This document shows, piece by piece, positions 1-7,668 of a stretch of 8,411 nucleotides of DNA (positions are counted from its first letter, which is position 1; every line of letters starts with the position of its first letter). Below the pieces are notes generated by a model, which saw nothing but the letters and a program-made list of their open reading frames with translations, ran no database searches and was not told the DNA's origin. Origin of the DNA: Chloroflexota bacterium (GTDB lineage: Bacteria > Chloroflexota > Dehalococcoidia > Lucifugimonadales > Lucifugimonadaceae); NCBI GenBank assembly GCA_016210435.1, contig JACQUF010000472.1:1-8411 (forward strand), given 5' to 3'. The position numbers and the translations under genes were made by a program.

Positions 1-1755
1 GGACAGCAAGCGCGATGGCTGCTGGCACAGCTGCTTGAATGGCATCGGCGAGAAGACAAGGCTGGTTGGTGGGAACTGTATCGACTGCGTGATCTCTCTG
101 GTGACGATCTTCTCCACGAAAAGGCGGCACTTGCCGGACTAACATTCGTCAAACGCATCGAGGGCACCAAGCGAAGTCCGATCGATCGATATCGATACCC
201 CAGACAGGATTCGGACATACGGGAAGGGCACTCTCTTCGAGTGGCGGACGGAGCGCGCGCCGGTGACAGATTCGGAGATGTCCAGAACGTCGATCGGATC
301 GGATTGACGATCGATATCAAGAAGCGGGTTGATGCGAGGGAGTTTCACCCGAAGGCGGTGTTCGCCCACACAGTCATCGAATCCGAGCCCCTCGAAAAGG
401 CGCTGTTGAGGCTCGCAAGATGGGTCAATGACCACGGGATCGACAACTCGGGTCCATATCGGGCGGCGCGTGATCTGTTGCTCCGTCGCCCTCCTCGCCT
501 CATCACCGGAACCACTCTTATTCGCCACGGAGAGTCACCTGCCAGCGCGGCCGTCAGGCTCGGGCTGCTGCTCGATGGCGGCGTTCTTCCGATCCAAGGG
601 CCTCCGGGTTCGGGCAAGACGACCACAGGAGCCCGAATGATCTGCGAGCTCGTCGGGGCCGGAAAGAAGGTCGGGATTACCGCCGTTAGCCATGCGGTGA
701 TCCGCAACCTACTCGAAAAGACGATTGAAGTGGCGCAAGAGCGAGGCATCAAGGTTCAGTGCGTGCAGAAGGTAAACGACCTTTCCGATGAAGCGATTCC
801 TGCGATTTCTGAGGTAACAGACAACGGCGCTGCGCTCGAGATGCTCTGGGCCGGCCAGGCGAGCATAGGCGCTGGTACCGCCTGGCTGTGGTCAAGACCT
901 GAGGCGTTCGACGCCGTCGATGTTCTGTTCGTAGATGAAGCTGGTCAGATGTCGCTGGCCAATGTACTCGCGGTATCGCAGGCCGCCCGGAGCGTCGTTC
1001 TGCTGGGAGATCCTCAGCAGCTCGAGCAGCCACAGCAGGGGAGCCATCCGGACGGAACTGACGTCTCAGCGCTCCAGCATCTCCTTGGCGACGCGAGAAC
1101 AATCCCGGCGGATCGAGGCTTATTCCTGGACGAGACGTGGCGTCTGAGCCCAGAGATCTGCTCGTTCACATCCGAGCTCTTCTATGACGCTCGCTTGAAG
1201 TCTCGTGCAGGGTTGGAAGCGCAACGTATCGAAGGCGAGACGAGATTCGAGGGCGCCGGGCTCTGGTACGCACCGGTTGAACATGACGGGAACCAGAGCT
1301 CGTCACCCGAAGAGGCGGATCGCGTCGCCGAGATCTTCCGGGAAGTGACGAGCGGAAGGGTCTCTTGGGTCGATGCAAGCGGCAAGCGGGAGATCTTGGG
1401 CGCGAGTCACGTTTTGATCGTTGTCCCGTACAACGCCCAAGTCACCGAGATCGGGGAGCGGATTCCCGAGGCACGCGTCGGTACCGTCGACAAATTCCAA
1501 GGCCAAGAAGCGCCGGTCGTCATCTATTCAATGGCCACGTCGTCGCCGGAAGACGCGCCGCGCGGCATGGAGTTCCTCTACAGCCTCAACCGCCTCAACG
1601 TAGCTACGTCTCGTGCTCGGTGCGCCTGCATTCTCGTGGCAAGTCCGAGGCTGTTCGAACCAGAGTGCCGAACGCCTCGTCAGATTCAACTGGCTAACGC
1701 GTTCTGCCGATATTTGGAGATGGCGAATTCGATAGGCGCGCTCATACAGCTGTGA
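1..1755 (+). CDS. Superfamily 1 helicase, C-terminal half of a probable TM0106-type RecB-like nuclease-helicase fusion (5' partial)
   Basis: The frame is open from the first base, so the gene starts upstream; 584 residues are visible. Numbering from the window edge, the helicase core has Walker A GPPGSGKT (200-207), Walker B FVDEAGQ (310-316), motif III GDPQQL (336-341), an ETWRLSPEIC block (378-387), motif V GTVDKFQGQEA (494-504) and motif VI NRLNVATSRAR (530-540). These are hallmarks of UPF1-like SF1 helicases (AAA_11/AAA_12), which unwind nucleic acid using ATP. Residues 1-50, with WLLAQLLEWHRRED and GWWELYR, resemble the linker after the RecB-like PD-(D/E)XK nuclease in TM0106-family proteins, usually about 1,100-1,200 residues long. 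The nuclease half is therefore inferred, not seen. The GTG at 241 is an internal valine codon, because coding similarity runs upstream of it. A role in defence or DNA repair is plausible from the neighbourhood but unproven. The helicase call is secure; the family call is less so. Confidence 0.88.
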   Translation, partial: GQQARWLLAQLLEWHRREDKAGWWELYRLRDLSGDDLLHEKAALAGLTFVKRIEGTKRSPIDRYRYPRQDSDIREGHSLRVADGARAGDRFGDVQNVDRIGLTIDIKKRVDAREFHPKAVFAHTVIESEPLEKALLRLARWVNDHGIDNSGPYRAARDLLLRRPPRLITGTTLIRHGESPASAAVRLGLLLDGGVLPIQGPPGSGKTTTGARMICELVGAGKKVGITAVSHAVIRNLLEKTIEVAQERGIKVQCVQKVNDLSDEAIPAISEVTDNGAALEMLWAGQASIGAGTAWLWSRPEAFDAVDVLFVDEAGQMSLANVLAVSQAARSVVLLGDPQQLEQPQQGSHPDGTDVSALQHLLGDARTIPADRGLFLDETWRLSPEICSFTSELFYDARLKSRAGLEAQRIEGETRFEGAGLWYAPVEHDGNQSSSPEEADRVAEIFREVTSGRVSWVDASGKREILGASHVLIVVPYNAQVTEIGERIPEARVGTVDKFQGQEAPVVIYSMATSSPEDAPRGMEFLYSLNRLNVATSRARCACILVASPRLFEPECRTPRQIQLANAFCRYLEMANSIGALIQL

Positions 1756-1761
1756 CCACAA

Positions 1762-1780
1762 GGAGCGCCGCTAGCGCTTC
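1762..1780. terminator. Possible weak bidirectional stem-loop between convergent genes
   Basis: GGAGCGC (1762-1768) can pair with GCGCTTC (1774-1780) through one G-T wobble, around a 5-nt loop. It lies between the helicase stop and the stop of the convergent small gene, and overlaps the latter's last codons. No convincing T-run follows on either strand, so function as a terminator is uncertain. Confidence 0.2.
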
Positions 1781-1956
1781 AGCCTTTCGCCGGGTGTAAA
1801 GTCTCCCTTGATCCAACGTACAAAGTGGTGCGCATGGCGAACGTACGTTTCCCGAGCGCTCTGCGTCATGCCCGATCGTCGAACCTCGCTTTCGTACGAC
1901 TGCAACAGGGCGTCAAGTTTGCGAGTTAAGTCTTGGTCGACACTTGGCGTCGGCAT
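1771..1956 (-). CDS. Small protein resembling a lone SAM-like (integrase core-binding) domain
   Basis: This encodes 61 residues. The start is ATG at 1956-1954, preceded by the purine-rich AGAAGGGGG (1969-1961) four bases upstream. It has an N-terminal helix rich in charged and leucine residues (DQDLTRKLDALLQSYESEVR, residues 7-26), then SGMTQSARETYVRHAHHFVR (28-47) and the tail WIKGDFTPGERLKR. The S-x-x-T-x-x-x-Y-x-x-x-x-x-x-F-x-x-W pattern is typical of the N-terminal SAM-like domain of tyrosine recombinases, which grips DNA. No catalytic domain follows on either side. From memory, similar stand-alone small proteins occur beside restriction genes in other high-GC bacteria, but I cannot verify that here. 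It converges on the helicase gene (17 nt between stop codons) and diverges from the DUF262 remnant. It could be a DNA-binding regulator, a defence accessory or the stub of a lost integrase; the function is unknown. Confidence 0.6.
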   Translation of the reverse strand: MPTPSVDQDLTRKLDALLQSYESEVRRSGMTQSARETYVRHAHHFVRWIKGDFTPGERLKR

Positions 1957-1960
1957 CTGG

Positions 1961-1969
1961 CCCCCTTCT
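1961..1969 (-). promoter_or_regulatory. Ribosome binding site of the small SAM-like gene
   Basis: AGAAGGGGG on the minus strand lies 4 nt before the ATG at 1956. It supports this start and argues that the short gene is translated. Confidence 0.4.
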
Positions 1970-1990
1970 TTCTAGACAGGCGGTGCGCGA

Positions 1991-2020
1991 TTCACGGAAT
2001 ACATCGTCGCATGGTCTAAT
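1991..2020 (+). promoter_or_regulatory. Candidate sigma70-type promoter for the DUF262 gene
   Basis: TTCACG (1991-1996, 4/6 match to TTGACA) and TCTAAT (2015-2020, 5/6 match to TATAAT) are separated by 18 nt. They lie in the 128-nt divergent gap between the small minus-strand gene and the DUF262 start. This is judged by eye only; such matches arise by chance. Confidence 0.25.
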
Positions 2021-2084
2021 GTGCGACAACCCTGCATCTTGGGTCACACTCACGTCCCATAATTCAAGTGCCGAGGCATTTACA

Positions 2085-2621
2085 ATGCAACAGCCGCAGC
2101 CATTGGCTCAGCCATTCACGACCGTCATGCATCAGATTGAGTCGGGGCTAGTCAAGATCCCACAGTTCCAGCGTGGATTTGTTTGGGATCGGCACAAGTC
2201 CGCGAAATTGCTGGATAGTCTGCTGAAGGGCTACCCAATTGGAACGTTCATTTTCTGGCGCACGCGCGAGGAATTAAGGTCCCTACGCAACCTCGGCGAT
2301 ATCAAACTCCCCGACACGCCGAAAGGCGAATACATTAACTACGTCCTGGACGGTCAGCAACGACTGACCACCCTATTCGCGACCGTGCGGGGACTAAAAG
2401 TCCAACGAGACGGGAGGGAGGACGATTTCTCCCAGATGTATATCGACCTCAGTGTGGACGGAAACAGCGACGTTCCACTGGTGATTACAGATCCAGGAGA
2501 GAGGGACAAAGATTCATATATCACGGTTGGAAAGCTCCTGTCTGGCCAGTTCGCGATGCTTGCGAAATACCCGGCACAGTTTCATGCAAAGATGCAGCAA
2601 TATAAGAGCAGCCTGAGGTAA
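2085..2621 (+). CDS. N-terminal piece of a DUF262 (GmrSD-type) restriction protein, truncated
   Basis: This encodes 178 residues from ATG 2085, with GAGG (2073-2076) 8 nt upstream. Hallmarks of the DUF262 ParB/sulfiredoxin-like domain are IPQFQRGFVWD (residues 25-35), the KSAKLLDSLLKGYPIGTFIFW block (in its 30s to 50s) and YVLDGQQRLTTLF (near residues 86-98), whose DGQQR is the family's nucleotide-binding signature. In GmrSD, this GmrS-type domain binds NTP and works with a DUF1524 nuclease domain to cut modified phage DNA. Single-chain relatives are about 550-600 residues. Here the frame stops at TAA 2619-2621, just after a YKSSLR sequence, where intact relatives continue into a long middle domain. 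The matching C-terminal part lies downstream in another frame, so this is one half of a broken gene. A truncated product could still be made, but restriction activity is unlikely. GC is about 52%, lower than the neighbours. An earlier ATG at 1944 has no family similarity and lies inside the divergent gap. Confidence 0.85.
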   Translation: MQQPQPLAQPFTTVMHQIESGLVKIPQFQRGFVWDRHKSAKLLDSLLKGYPIGTFIFWRTREELRSLRNLGDIKLPDTPKGEYINYVLDGQQRLTTLFATVRGLKVQRDGREDDFSQMYIDLSVDGNSDVPLVITDPGERDKDSYITVGKLLSGQFAMLAKYPAQFHAKMQQYKSSLR

Positions 2622-3049
2622 ACATCAGTAACGATTGGCTAAAGCAAGCGAACAGCCGTAATTATCATCATTTCTTCCCACGAGCCTATCTTAAGAAGCA
2701 AGGCGAGGAAGACTACTGGGCAAATCATGTCGCCAACATTACGCTGGTAGATGAATTCCTGAACAAGCGCGAAATCCGAGATAAACAGCCATCGAAGTAT
2801 ATGCGGGCGTTCGCGGACAAGAACCCGAAGCTACGCGAGACGATGGCTGGTCATCTAGTCGATTTGGATGATGGCGGGATTTGGGAAGACGACTATGAGC
2901 GTTTCTTGGAGAAGCGATGCGATACGATCGCAAAGGAGCTCGCAAAGCGCGTCCCTAGTCGAGACGTGGACGATAGGGGTCAAGCTCTAGCGCTGGACGA
3001 TTTTGAGGAGATGGAAGTATCCGAGCGGGAAGCCGTTGAGTCCGTCTGA
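2606..3049 (+). pseudogene. C-terminal remnant of the same DUF262 protein (frameshifted, middle domain deleted)
   Basis: Frame 2 is open from 2606 (after a TAA at 2603-2605) to TGA 3047-3049. It encodes NISNDWLKQANSRNYHHFFP, then RAYLKK, ANHVANITLVDEFLNKR, IRDKQPSKYM and an acidic tail. I recognise this as the C-terminal part of single-chain DUF262 proteins. The YHHFFPRAYL and N-x-x-N-I-T-L segments belong to the HNH-like DUF1524 nuclease region, whose histidines are retained. The similarity starts well before the first in-frame ATG (2801), so a separate gene starting there is not credible. The N-terminal half ends in frame 3 at 2621, so the two pieces overlap in different frames. Together they total about 325 residues, so roughly 230-250 residues of the middle domain appear lost. 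A deletion joined out of frame explains this; a sequencing or assembly error would need to remove about 0.7 kb as well. Confidence 0.8.
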
Positions 3050-3092
3050 TCAAATCCCCGGGGTTTCGATAGCTTCCCGTGGCTTCCGCCCG

Positions 3093-5123
3093 TTAAAGCT
3101 CCAGCGTCTTCAGCACGGCACGATCCACGTCCGCGTAGAAAACAAGGTCGAGTTTCTCGACAACGTCTTCTGGCAAGCCGGCGAACTGGGACTTGTTCGC
3201 GACAGGCAAAAGGACACGAAGAGCGCCATTGTCGAGGGCGAGTTGCAGCGGCTCCATGATCGATGTCGGCCCCTTGACGTTGCCCTGGATCGTCAGGTCG
3301 CCGAGGATGACTGAGCCGGCCTGGACCCGGCGATTCTGGATCGCCGAGATCATAGCCGCGAGGAAAGCCACGCCGCAGGGGCATTCGACCCGGCTGCCGC
3401 TGAGGTCGATGGCCTCCGCGTAGATGTCCTTCTGCGTCAACACGACTGTCAAGCCGAGTCGATCGCGCACGCCCTGCAGATATGTGAAGGCGCGGTTCAG
3501 GGATTCCTTGAGGCCCTTCTCGAGGCCGGCGGGCGTCCGCACTTTCCCTGTGCCCGCGGCCAGAGTCACCTCGAGCCGGAAGAGCCCCACGCGGGCTTCG
3601 TCATCCACGGCAGCCGTGTAGACCGTCCCAGGCGGAAGTGGGTCCCGGGAGATGACCCCACCGCCGCCCTGTTCGGGAACGCCGACGGTGCGCTCGGATC
3701 CGTTGTCCACCGGCATGTAGGAAAAGCTGGTCTTGTAGAACTCAAAGGCGCCGCGCTTCTTGAGCTGTTCCTTGACTCTCCGCCGTCCCTCAAGGGCCAG
3801 TTCGATGTATTCGGCCAACTCCTCCTTCGTGGCGCCCCCGTGCGGGTGCAAGATCTTCAGGAGGCCACTAACCGATCGCTTGACAGCGGTCGCGTCTCGG
3901 CCCTCAACGTGCGAACCGAATCGGAAGTGCCTCTCGGTCTCATCGAAGCGGTTTTGCTTGCGCAGCGCCCGGAACGCCTCGGCCAAGTAGTCGGTGACAA
4001 AGCCGTATCTCGTCGTGAGCAAGTCCTTGGAGTTCTTCGGGATCTCCCACCCAGGCAGGTAGAAGTGGAGCCGGTCGAGGACCGCGAGATCAAACTCTTT
4101 CGGAAGCGGCTGGAAGAGATCTGTCGCGGTGTTTCGGACGAGAGTCTCCACCGGTTGGTTCAGGTTGCCGACAAATACCAACGAGGCATCGGCGTGGACC
4201 TGGGCGAGGCCCCGGCTGAACCTGCCATTCGCCATGTAGTCCTTCATGATCTGGATGGCGTCCGGGTCCGTGACCTTCAGGCCGCTGACCTCGTCGAAGG
4301 CCACAACGTCCCAATGACCGACGAGGCCGACCTGCCTTCGCGCGTTGTTGTAAAAGAGGTTGGCCGTGCTCGCCTTGCCCCCCGAGATGAGGATGCAGTA
4401 GGGAGACATCTCACTGAACGCGTACGACTTTCCGGTCCCACGCGGTCCGAGTTCAATGAAGTTGTAATTCTTTTCGACGAATGGGATGAACCTGGTCATC
4501 AGGAGCAGCTTCAGTCGAGGCTCCATGCGTGCGGGCTCAAGGCCGACACTCCGTAGCAACAGGTCGATCCACTCATCCCGTGTAAAGGCGCTGCGTCCTT
4601 CCACGTATTCATCCAGGTCGAAGCGAGCGAGTTGTATCGGTTTCAGGTCGGCGACGTGGAAGGGGCTACCCTTGGTCCCCTCTTCGATGGGCCTGAACTC
4701 GACGTCGACGATCGCCCAGATCCCGCCCTCTAAGAGGCGCTCGTACCGACGGTAGTACTCATCTGCGATGTGAATCTTCGTGAAGTTGAAGTTGTCCATC
4801 GCCGCCCAGTACTTCGTCTCACTCGCGAGGAAGCGGACTTCAACTCGGTCGATGAACCGGTGTTTCCCGTTCTGCTCGACCATCGATTGGGCTTTGTTCG
4901 ATTCGTCGTGGCGGAAGTAGTTGTTGCGGAGCGTCTCTTTGACAGCATCTACCCCGATTCGGATCTCGCCCTCGTCATCCGAGGCACAATACTTACCCAG
5001 CAGGTATTCGAGCACGTACGACGGAACGTTCTCGCCGCCCTTAATCTGATGAAGTAGGTCCTTCCGAACAACCTTGCCGGCGAACGTGCGGGTTACCTTC
5101 TGATCAAGGAGGTCTGCTTCCAC
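3093..5123 (-). CDS. brxL: BrxL, AAA+/Lon-like protein of the BREX phage-defence system
   Basis: This encodes 676 residues from GTG 5123, the usual length for BrxL. The N-terminal region (about 1-190) has the family signatures FAGKVVRKDLLHQIKGG, NVPSYVLEYLLGKYC and GGIWAIVDVEF. The AAA+ core carries Walker A GPRGTGKS (226-233), Walker B VVAFDEV (273-279), sensor-like LVFVGNLNQP (315-324) and DRLHFYLPGWEIP (350-362). Residues from about 490 to 676 form the Lon-like domain, including VPEQGGGGV before it and LGDLTIQGNVKG inside. BrxL is a DNA-binding ring ATPase needed for phage restriction by type 1 BREX in several hosts. The Lon serine and lysine positions look replaced (CPCG near 581-584, and Met at 623), so it is probably not a protease. 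It is the last gene of the operon, 10 nt after pglZ, and converges on the DUF262 remnant, whose stop is 43 nt away. Type 4 BREX also has a BrxL, so the subtype rests on context. Confidence 0.95.
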   Translation of the reverse strand: MEADLLDQKVTRTFAGKVVRKDLLHQIKGGENVPSYVLEYLLGKYCASDDEGEIRIGVDAVKETLRNNYFRHDESNKAQSMVEQNGKHRFIDRVEVRFLASETKYWAAMDNFNFTKIHIADEYYRRYERLLEGGIWAIVDVEFRPIEEGTKGSPFHVADLKPIQLARFDLDEYVEGRSAFTRDEWIDLLLRSVGLEPARMEPRLKLLLMTRFIPFVEKNYNFIELGPRGTGKSYAFSEMSPYCILISGGKASTANLFYNNARRQVGLVGHWDVVAFDEVSGLKVTDPDAIQIMKDYMANGRFSRGLAQVHADASLVFVGNLNQPVETLVRNTATDLFQPLPKEFDLAVLDRLHFYLPGWEIPKNSKDLLTTRYGFVTDYLAEAFRALRKQNRFDETERHFRFGSHVEGRDATAVKRSVSGLLKILHPHGGATKEELAEYIELALEGRRRVKEQLKKRGAFEFYKTSFSYMPVDNGSERTVGVPEQGGGGVISRDPLPPGTVYTAAVDDEARVGLFRLEVTLAAGTGKVRTPAGLEKGLKESLNRAFTYLQGVRDRLGLTVVLTQKDIYAEAIDLSGSRVECPCGVAFLAAMISAIQNRRVQAGSVILGDLTIQGNVKGPTSIMEPLQLALDNGALRVLLPVANKSQFAGLPEDVVEKLDLVFYADVDRAVLKTLEL

Positions 5124-5128
5124 CTTCG

Positions 5129-5134
5129 CCTCCT
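5129..5134 (-). promoter_or_regulatory. Ribosome binding site of brxL, overlapping the pglZ stop
   Basis: A perfect AGGAGG on the minus strand lies 5 nt before the GTG at 5123. Its first base is the last base of the pglZ stop codon TGA (5136-5134). It fixes the GTG start and implies that brxL translation follows directly from pglZ. Confidence 0.75.
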
Positions 5135-7668
5135 CAGTCCATCATGGCGTTCTTGATCTTCTGGCGCGCCCAAATCTGTCCTGTCACCGGGTCTGTCACC
5201 CTGACTTCGATGAAGGGACCCGAATAGTCGGACTCGATCAGGACGGGAACTGACGTGTCGCCTCCTGGCTTCATCGTCACTTCATGCGTCGATTCATCTC
5301 TTGCGTCGCAATCCGCGGCTTCGCCGATCACTTTGGAGTTCGCCGCCGTTCCTGCGTGTGCTTGGACTTTGACGCGAATCGGCTGACCGAAAAGGTCCGC
5401 CGCATACTCCAACTTCAGCCCGATGACTCGACTCGTGAACTTGTCGCTGCGATAACGGATGCCCACCTTCTGCTTGCCCTGGCCGGTGCTTCTAGCCCGG
5501 ACACGAACCGTGACAGCGGGAACGACGCACTCCTGCAGGCTTATGCCTTCGTGGAAGTACCCTTCCCCGGCGCTAAATATCTTGAAGCCCACCGGGACGC
5601 AAATGTCCTCGGGGGCGCCCTGGATACCCATGTTCGCAGCGCGCAACACAACCGTACCTGGCGTGCCGGCGAAGCCGCTCCCGAGGCGGCATCGCCGCTT
5701 CGACTTGAGCCAGGTGCCACGAGGCGCGGCCACCACGTCACCTGGCGGAACCTCGGGGAGCAGGACGTGCCCGTGGTCCGCCGAGAACACCAGGTGCTGG
5801 AAGCCGAGTGACGCCAACCTGCCTGCTGCGCGTCGCATGTCCCCGAGCATCTCGCTCATCAGCTTGCGCGCCAGGTGCAAGCTCAGGTTCTCGCCGATCG
5901 CATCGATGTCCTGAGTCCGCACGACAAGCAGTTCAGCGGCACCGATTCGCTTGCCCAGCTTATCCACGGAAGTGGAGAGGAGTTCGCCGAGCGTGAGATC
6001 GGCGAAGCGGTCTCCGTACCGCTCCCTAAGCAGCTTCATGCGGTCTTCGGACGTCTTCAGAAGCCGCGTTCCGAGCGCGGGAACAAGATCGCCGTTCGAT
6101 TCCACCAAGGAGAGGGCGCCATCCGCGCCCGGCATGAGCGCCGCCATCCCACAGGGGGTGGTCGTGGGCAGCATGGACGCCAGCGGTGTTGTATCGACCT
6201 CTCCTATGTCTGCGAGGGCCTCGCCGAGATCGCGTCCCATCTCGAATCGAAGCGAGTCCCCGAGAAAGAACGCCACGCGCTCCTTCTGCTCCAGTGGCGG
6301 CGCGACTAACCGATCGAAGACCTCGGTCTGGCGCATGACGCCTTCGGGAGGCCAACCTTCGCTGCGCACCAAGGATAGGAAGCGCTCTTGGATTTGGAGG
6401 GCGACGACCCGGTAGCGGGCCCGGCAGGTCTCGACGAGCGGGAGGATCTCGCCGTCGTCGGCGCACTCGGCGGCGCTCTGTTCGTAAAGTCGCTGGCGCC
6501 GGTCGAGCTCCGCCCAGCCCGCTGGGCGGGCATAGGCCTGGACCATCGCCTTCGCCGTCGCAGCATGGCTCTTCCAGTCCCTCTCTACCGCGAGAGCGGT
6601 CTCCAAGAAGTCCACGCACCTTTCAGCCACGGACCAGATAAGCGCGCGCTCGGGTAAGTGCCGCCACACCGAGCGTCGACGGTCGCCGAGGATCGAGCGC
6701 GCTGCGATGAGGTCTCCTGTCTGAACGTGACGCAGGAGTTGGGCGAGGTATTGCCGCTCCTCGAAACCGAACGTATCCAGCACCCCGGGGTTCACGATAT
6801 CTTTCATGACGTCGGGCAGCCGCAAATCAGTCTCGACGCGCTTTGCGAGCTCGATGTACCCGTCGCGGAACTGATCGCTCGTCCGCATCCGGTCGCAAAG
6901 GGCCAGGACCCGTTCCTTGTGCGCGGCCTCCGCGCGCGCCACGGCGCTCAAGCTCTCGGGGAGGTCACTCGGCAGATCGAAGGCGAACTCGCTTAGGAGG
7001 ACAAACGTCCCGAGGTGCTCCCGGATCTCCTTCCAAGATTTGGCCTGAGGGGGCTTCCTGAATCCGAAGGCCGACTCCAGAAGACGGAGGAGCTCCGCCT
7101 GGCAGCCGACGACCTTTGCGACCAAAACAGCCCGATCCTCACGGCAGAGCACCTGCGCGGCAGCGTCGACAGGGGACTCGGTTTCCAGCGCCTCCCGGAC
7201 GAGCGGCCAACGCCGGCCGGACTCCAGGTCGTCAAGCATTGCCAGTGTCGGGTTCCCGTCGGCGAACAGCCGGTCGATCTCTGACACGTGCTCTGGCATC
7301 GCCTGCCGCGCGAGGGACTGCAGGAGTTCGGCCTCCTTGTCCCCGAAAGCTGTGCCCGCGAGGGCGAACACCTCGAAGGGATCGCGTTGCTTTGCCTCCG
7401 CCATCGTGCCCCGCCCGCGCGGGACGTACAGCAGCAGGTTCGCCCGTGCCTCCGCATGGTCGGGCGACTCGTTCATTTTGGCGTAGACCGCCTCGGCCTC
7501 CCTGCGCGCCCGCAGCGTTGAAGTATTGGCAAGAACGGTCTCGCAGCCAGGAGCCCGAAACGTGGAGGCGTACTCGGCGAAAGCGCCCTCTCGGTCGTAC
7601 CAAACGACGATCCGGTGCTCCTCAAGGAGATCCACGAGACGTTTTCCGAGATAGGTGGTGAGTCTCAC
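5134..7668 (-). CDS. pglZ: PglZ, alkaline-phosphatase-fold protein of the BREX system
   Basis: This encodes 844 residues from GTG 7668. I chose that start because it overlaps the upstream stop as GTGA and because the product then begins RLTTYLGKRLVDLLEEHRIV, like other PglZ proteins; an ATG at 7731 would add 21 unrelated residues. The N-terminal half opens with VVWYDREGAF (about 22-31) and continues as a helical region. The PglZ domain has FLGDSLRFEMG (about 468-478), MLPTTTPCGMAALMPG (499-514) and FSADHGHVLLPE (628-639). These match the metal-binding Asp, the Thr-rich active-site region and the Asp-His pair of the alkaline phosphatase superfamily. HEGISLQECVVP (706-717) is followed by a C-terminal beta-rich domain. 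PglZ is the one component shared by all BREX types and is thought to act with the methyltransferase PglX in host methylation and phage exclusion. All key motifs look intact. Its neighbours and length suit type 1 BREX. Confidence 0.94.
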   Translation of the reverse strand: MRLTTYLGKRLVDLLEEHRIVVWYDREGAFAEYASTFRAPGCETVLANTSTLRARREAEAVYAKMNESPDHAEARANLLLYVPRGRGTMAEAKQRDPFEVFALAGTAFGDKEAELLQSLARQAMPEHVSEIDRLFADGNPTLAMLDDLESGRRWPLVREALETESPVDAAAQVLCREDRAVLVAKVVGCQAELLRLLESAFGFRKPPQAKSWKEIREHLGTFVLLSEFAFDLPSDLPESLSAVARAEAAHKERVLALCDRMRTSDQFRDGYIELAKRVETDLRLPDVMKDIVNPGVLDTFGFEERQYLAQLLRHVQTGDLIAARSILGDRRRSVWRHLPERALIWSVAERCVDFLETALAVERDWKSHAATAKAMVQAYARPAGWAELDRRQRLYEQSAAECADDGEILPLVETCRARYRVVALQIQERFLSLVRSEGWPPEGVMRQTEVFDRLVAPPLEQKERVAFFLGDSLRFEMGRDLGEALADIGEVDTTPLASMLPTTTPCGMAALMPGADGALSLVESNGDLVPALGTRLLKTSEDRMKLLRERYGDRFADLTLGELLSTSVDKLGKRIGAAELLVVRTQDIDAIGENLSLHLARKLMSEMLGDMRRAAGRLASLGFQHLVFSADHGHVLLPEVPPGDVVAAPRGTWLKSKRRCRLGSGFAGTPGTVVLRAANMGIQGAPEDICVPVGFKIFSAGEGYFHEGISLQECVVPAVTVRVRARSTGQGKQKVGIRYRSDKFTSRVIGLKLEYAADLFGQPIRVKVQAHAGTAANSKVIGEAADCDARDESTHEVTMKPGGDTSVPVLIESDYSGPFIEVRVTDPVTGQIWARQKIKNAMMD

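Noticed and set aside
181..196. ATCGATCGATATCGAT palindromic run as an operator or recombination site
   Set aside because: It is inside the helicase reading frame, where the translation is uninterrupted and encodes a plausible linker; no second copy was seen.
1944..2084. Earlier ATG at 1944 for the DUF262 protein
   Set aside because: The extra 47 residues have no family resemblance, overlap the start of the minus-strand small gene, and the ATG at 2085 has a spaced GAGG.
2801..3049. Independent 82-residue gene starting at ATG 2801
   Set aside because: Family similarity to the DUF262 C-terminus begins well upstream of this ATG in the same frame, so it is the tail of a broken gene.
3056..3063. 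CCCCGGGG palindrome between the convergent DUF262 remnant and brxL as a terminator
   Set aside because: It has no loop, the flanks mismatch quickly and there is no T-run. Nearby GGGAAGC/GCTTCCC repeats leave a 38-nt loop and are also unconvincing.
3840..4556. Long plus-strand open frame opposite brxL
   Set aside because: It lies antisense within a clearly recognised brxL, with no domain-like sequence. It is expected from high-GC codon bias; the open frames opposite pglZ are explained the same way.
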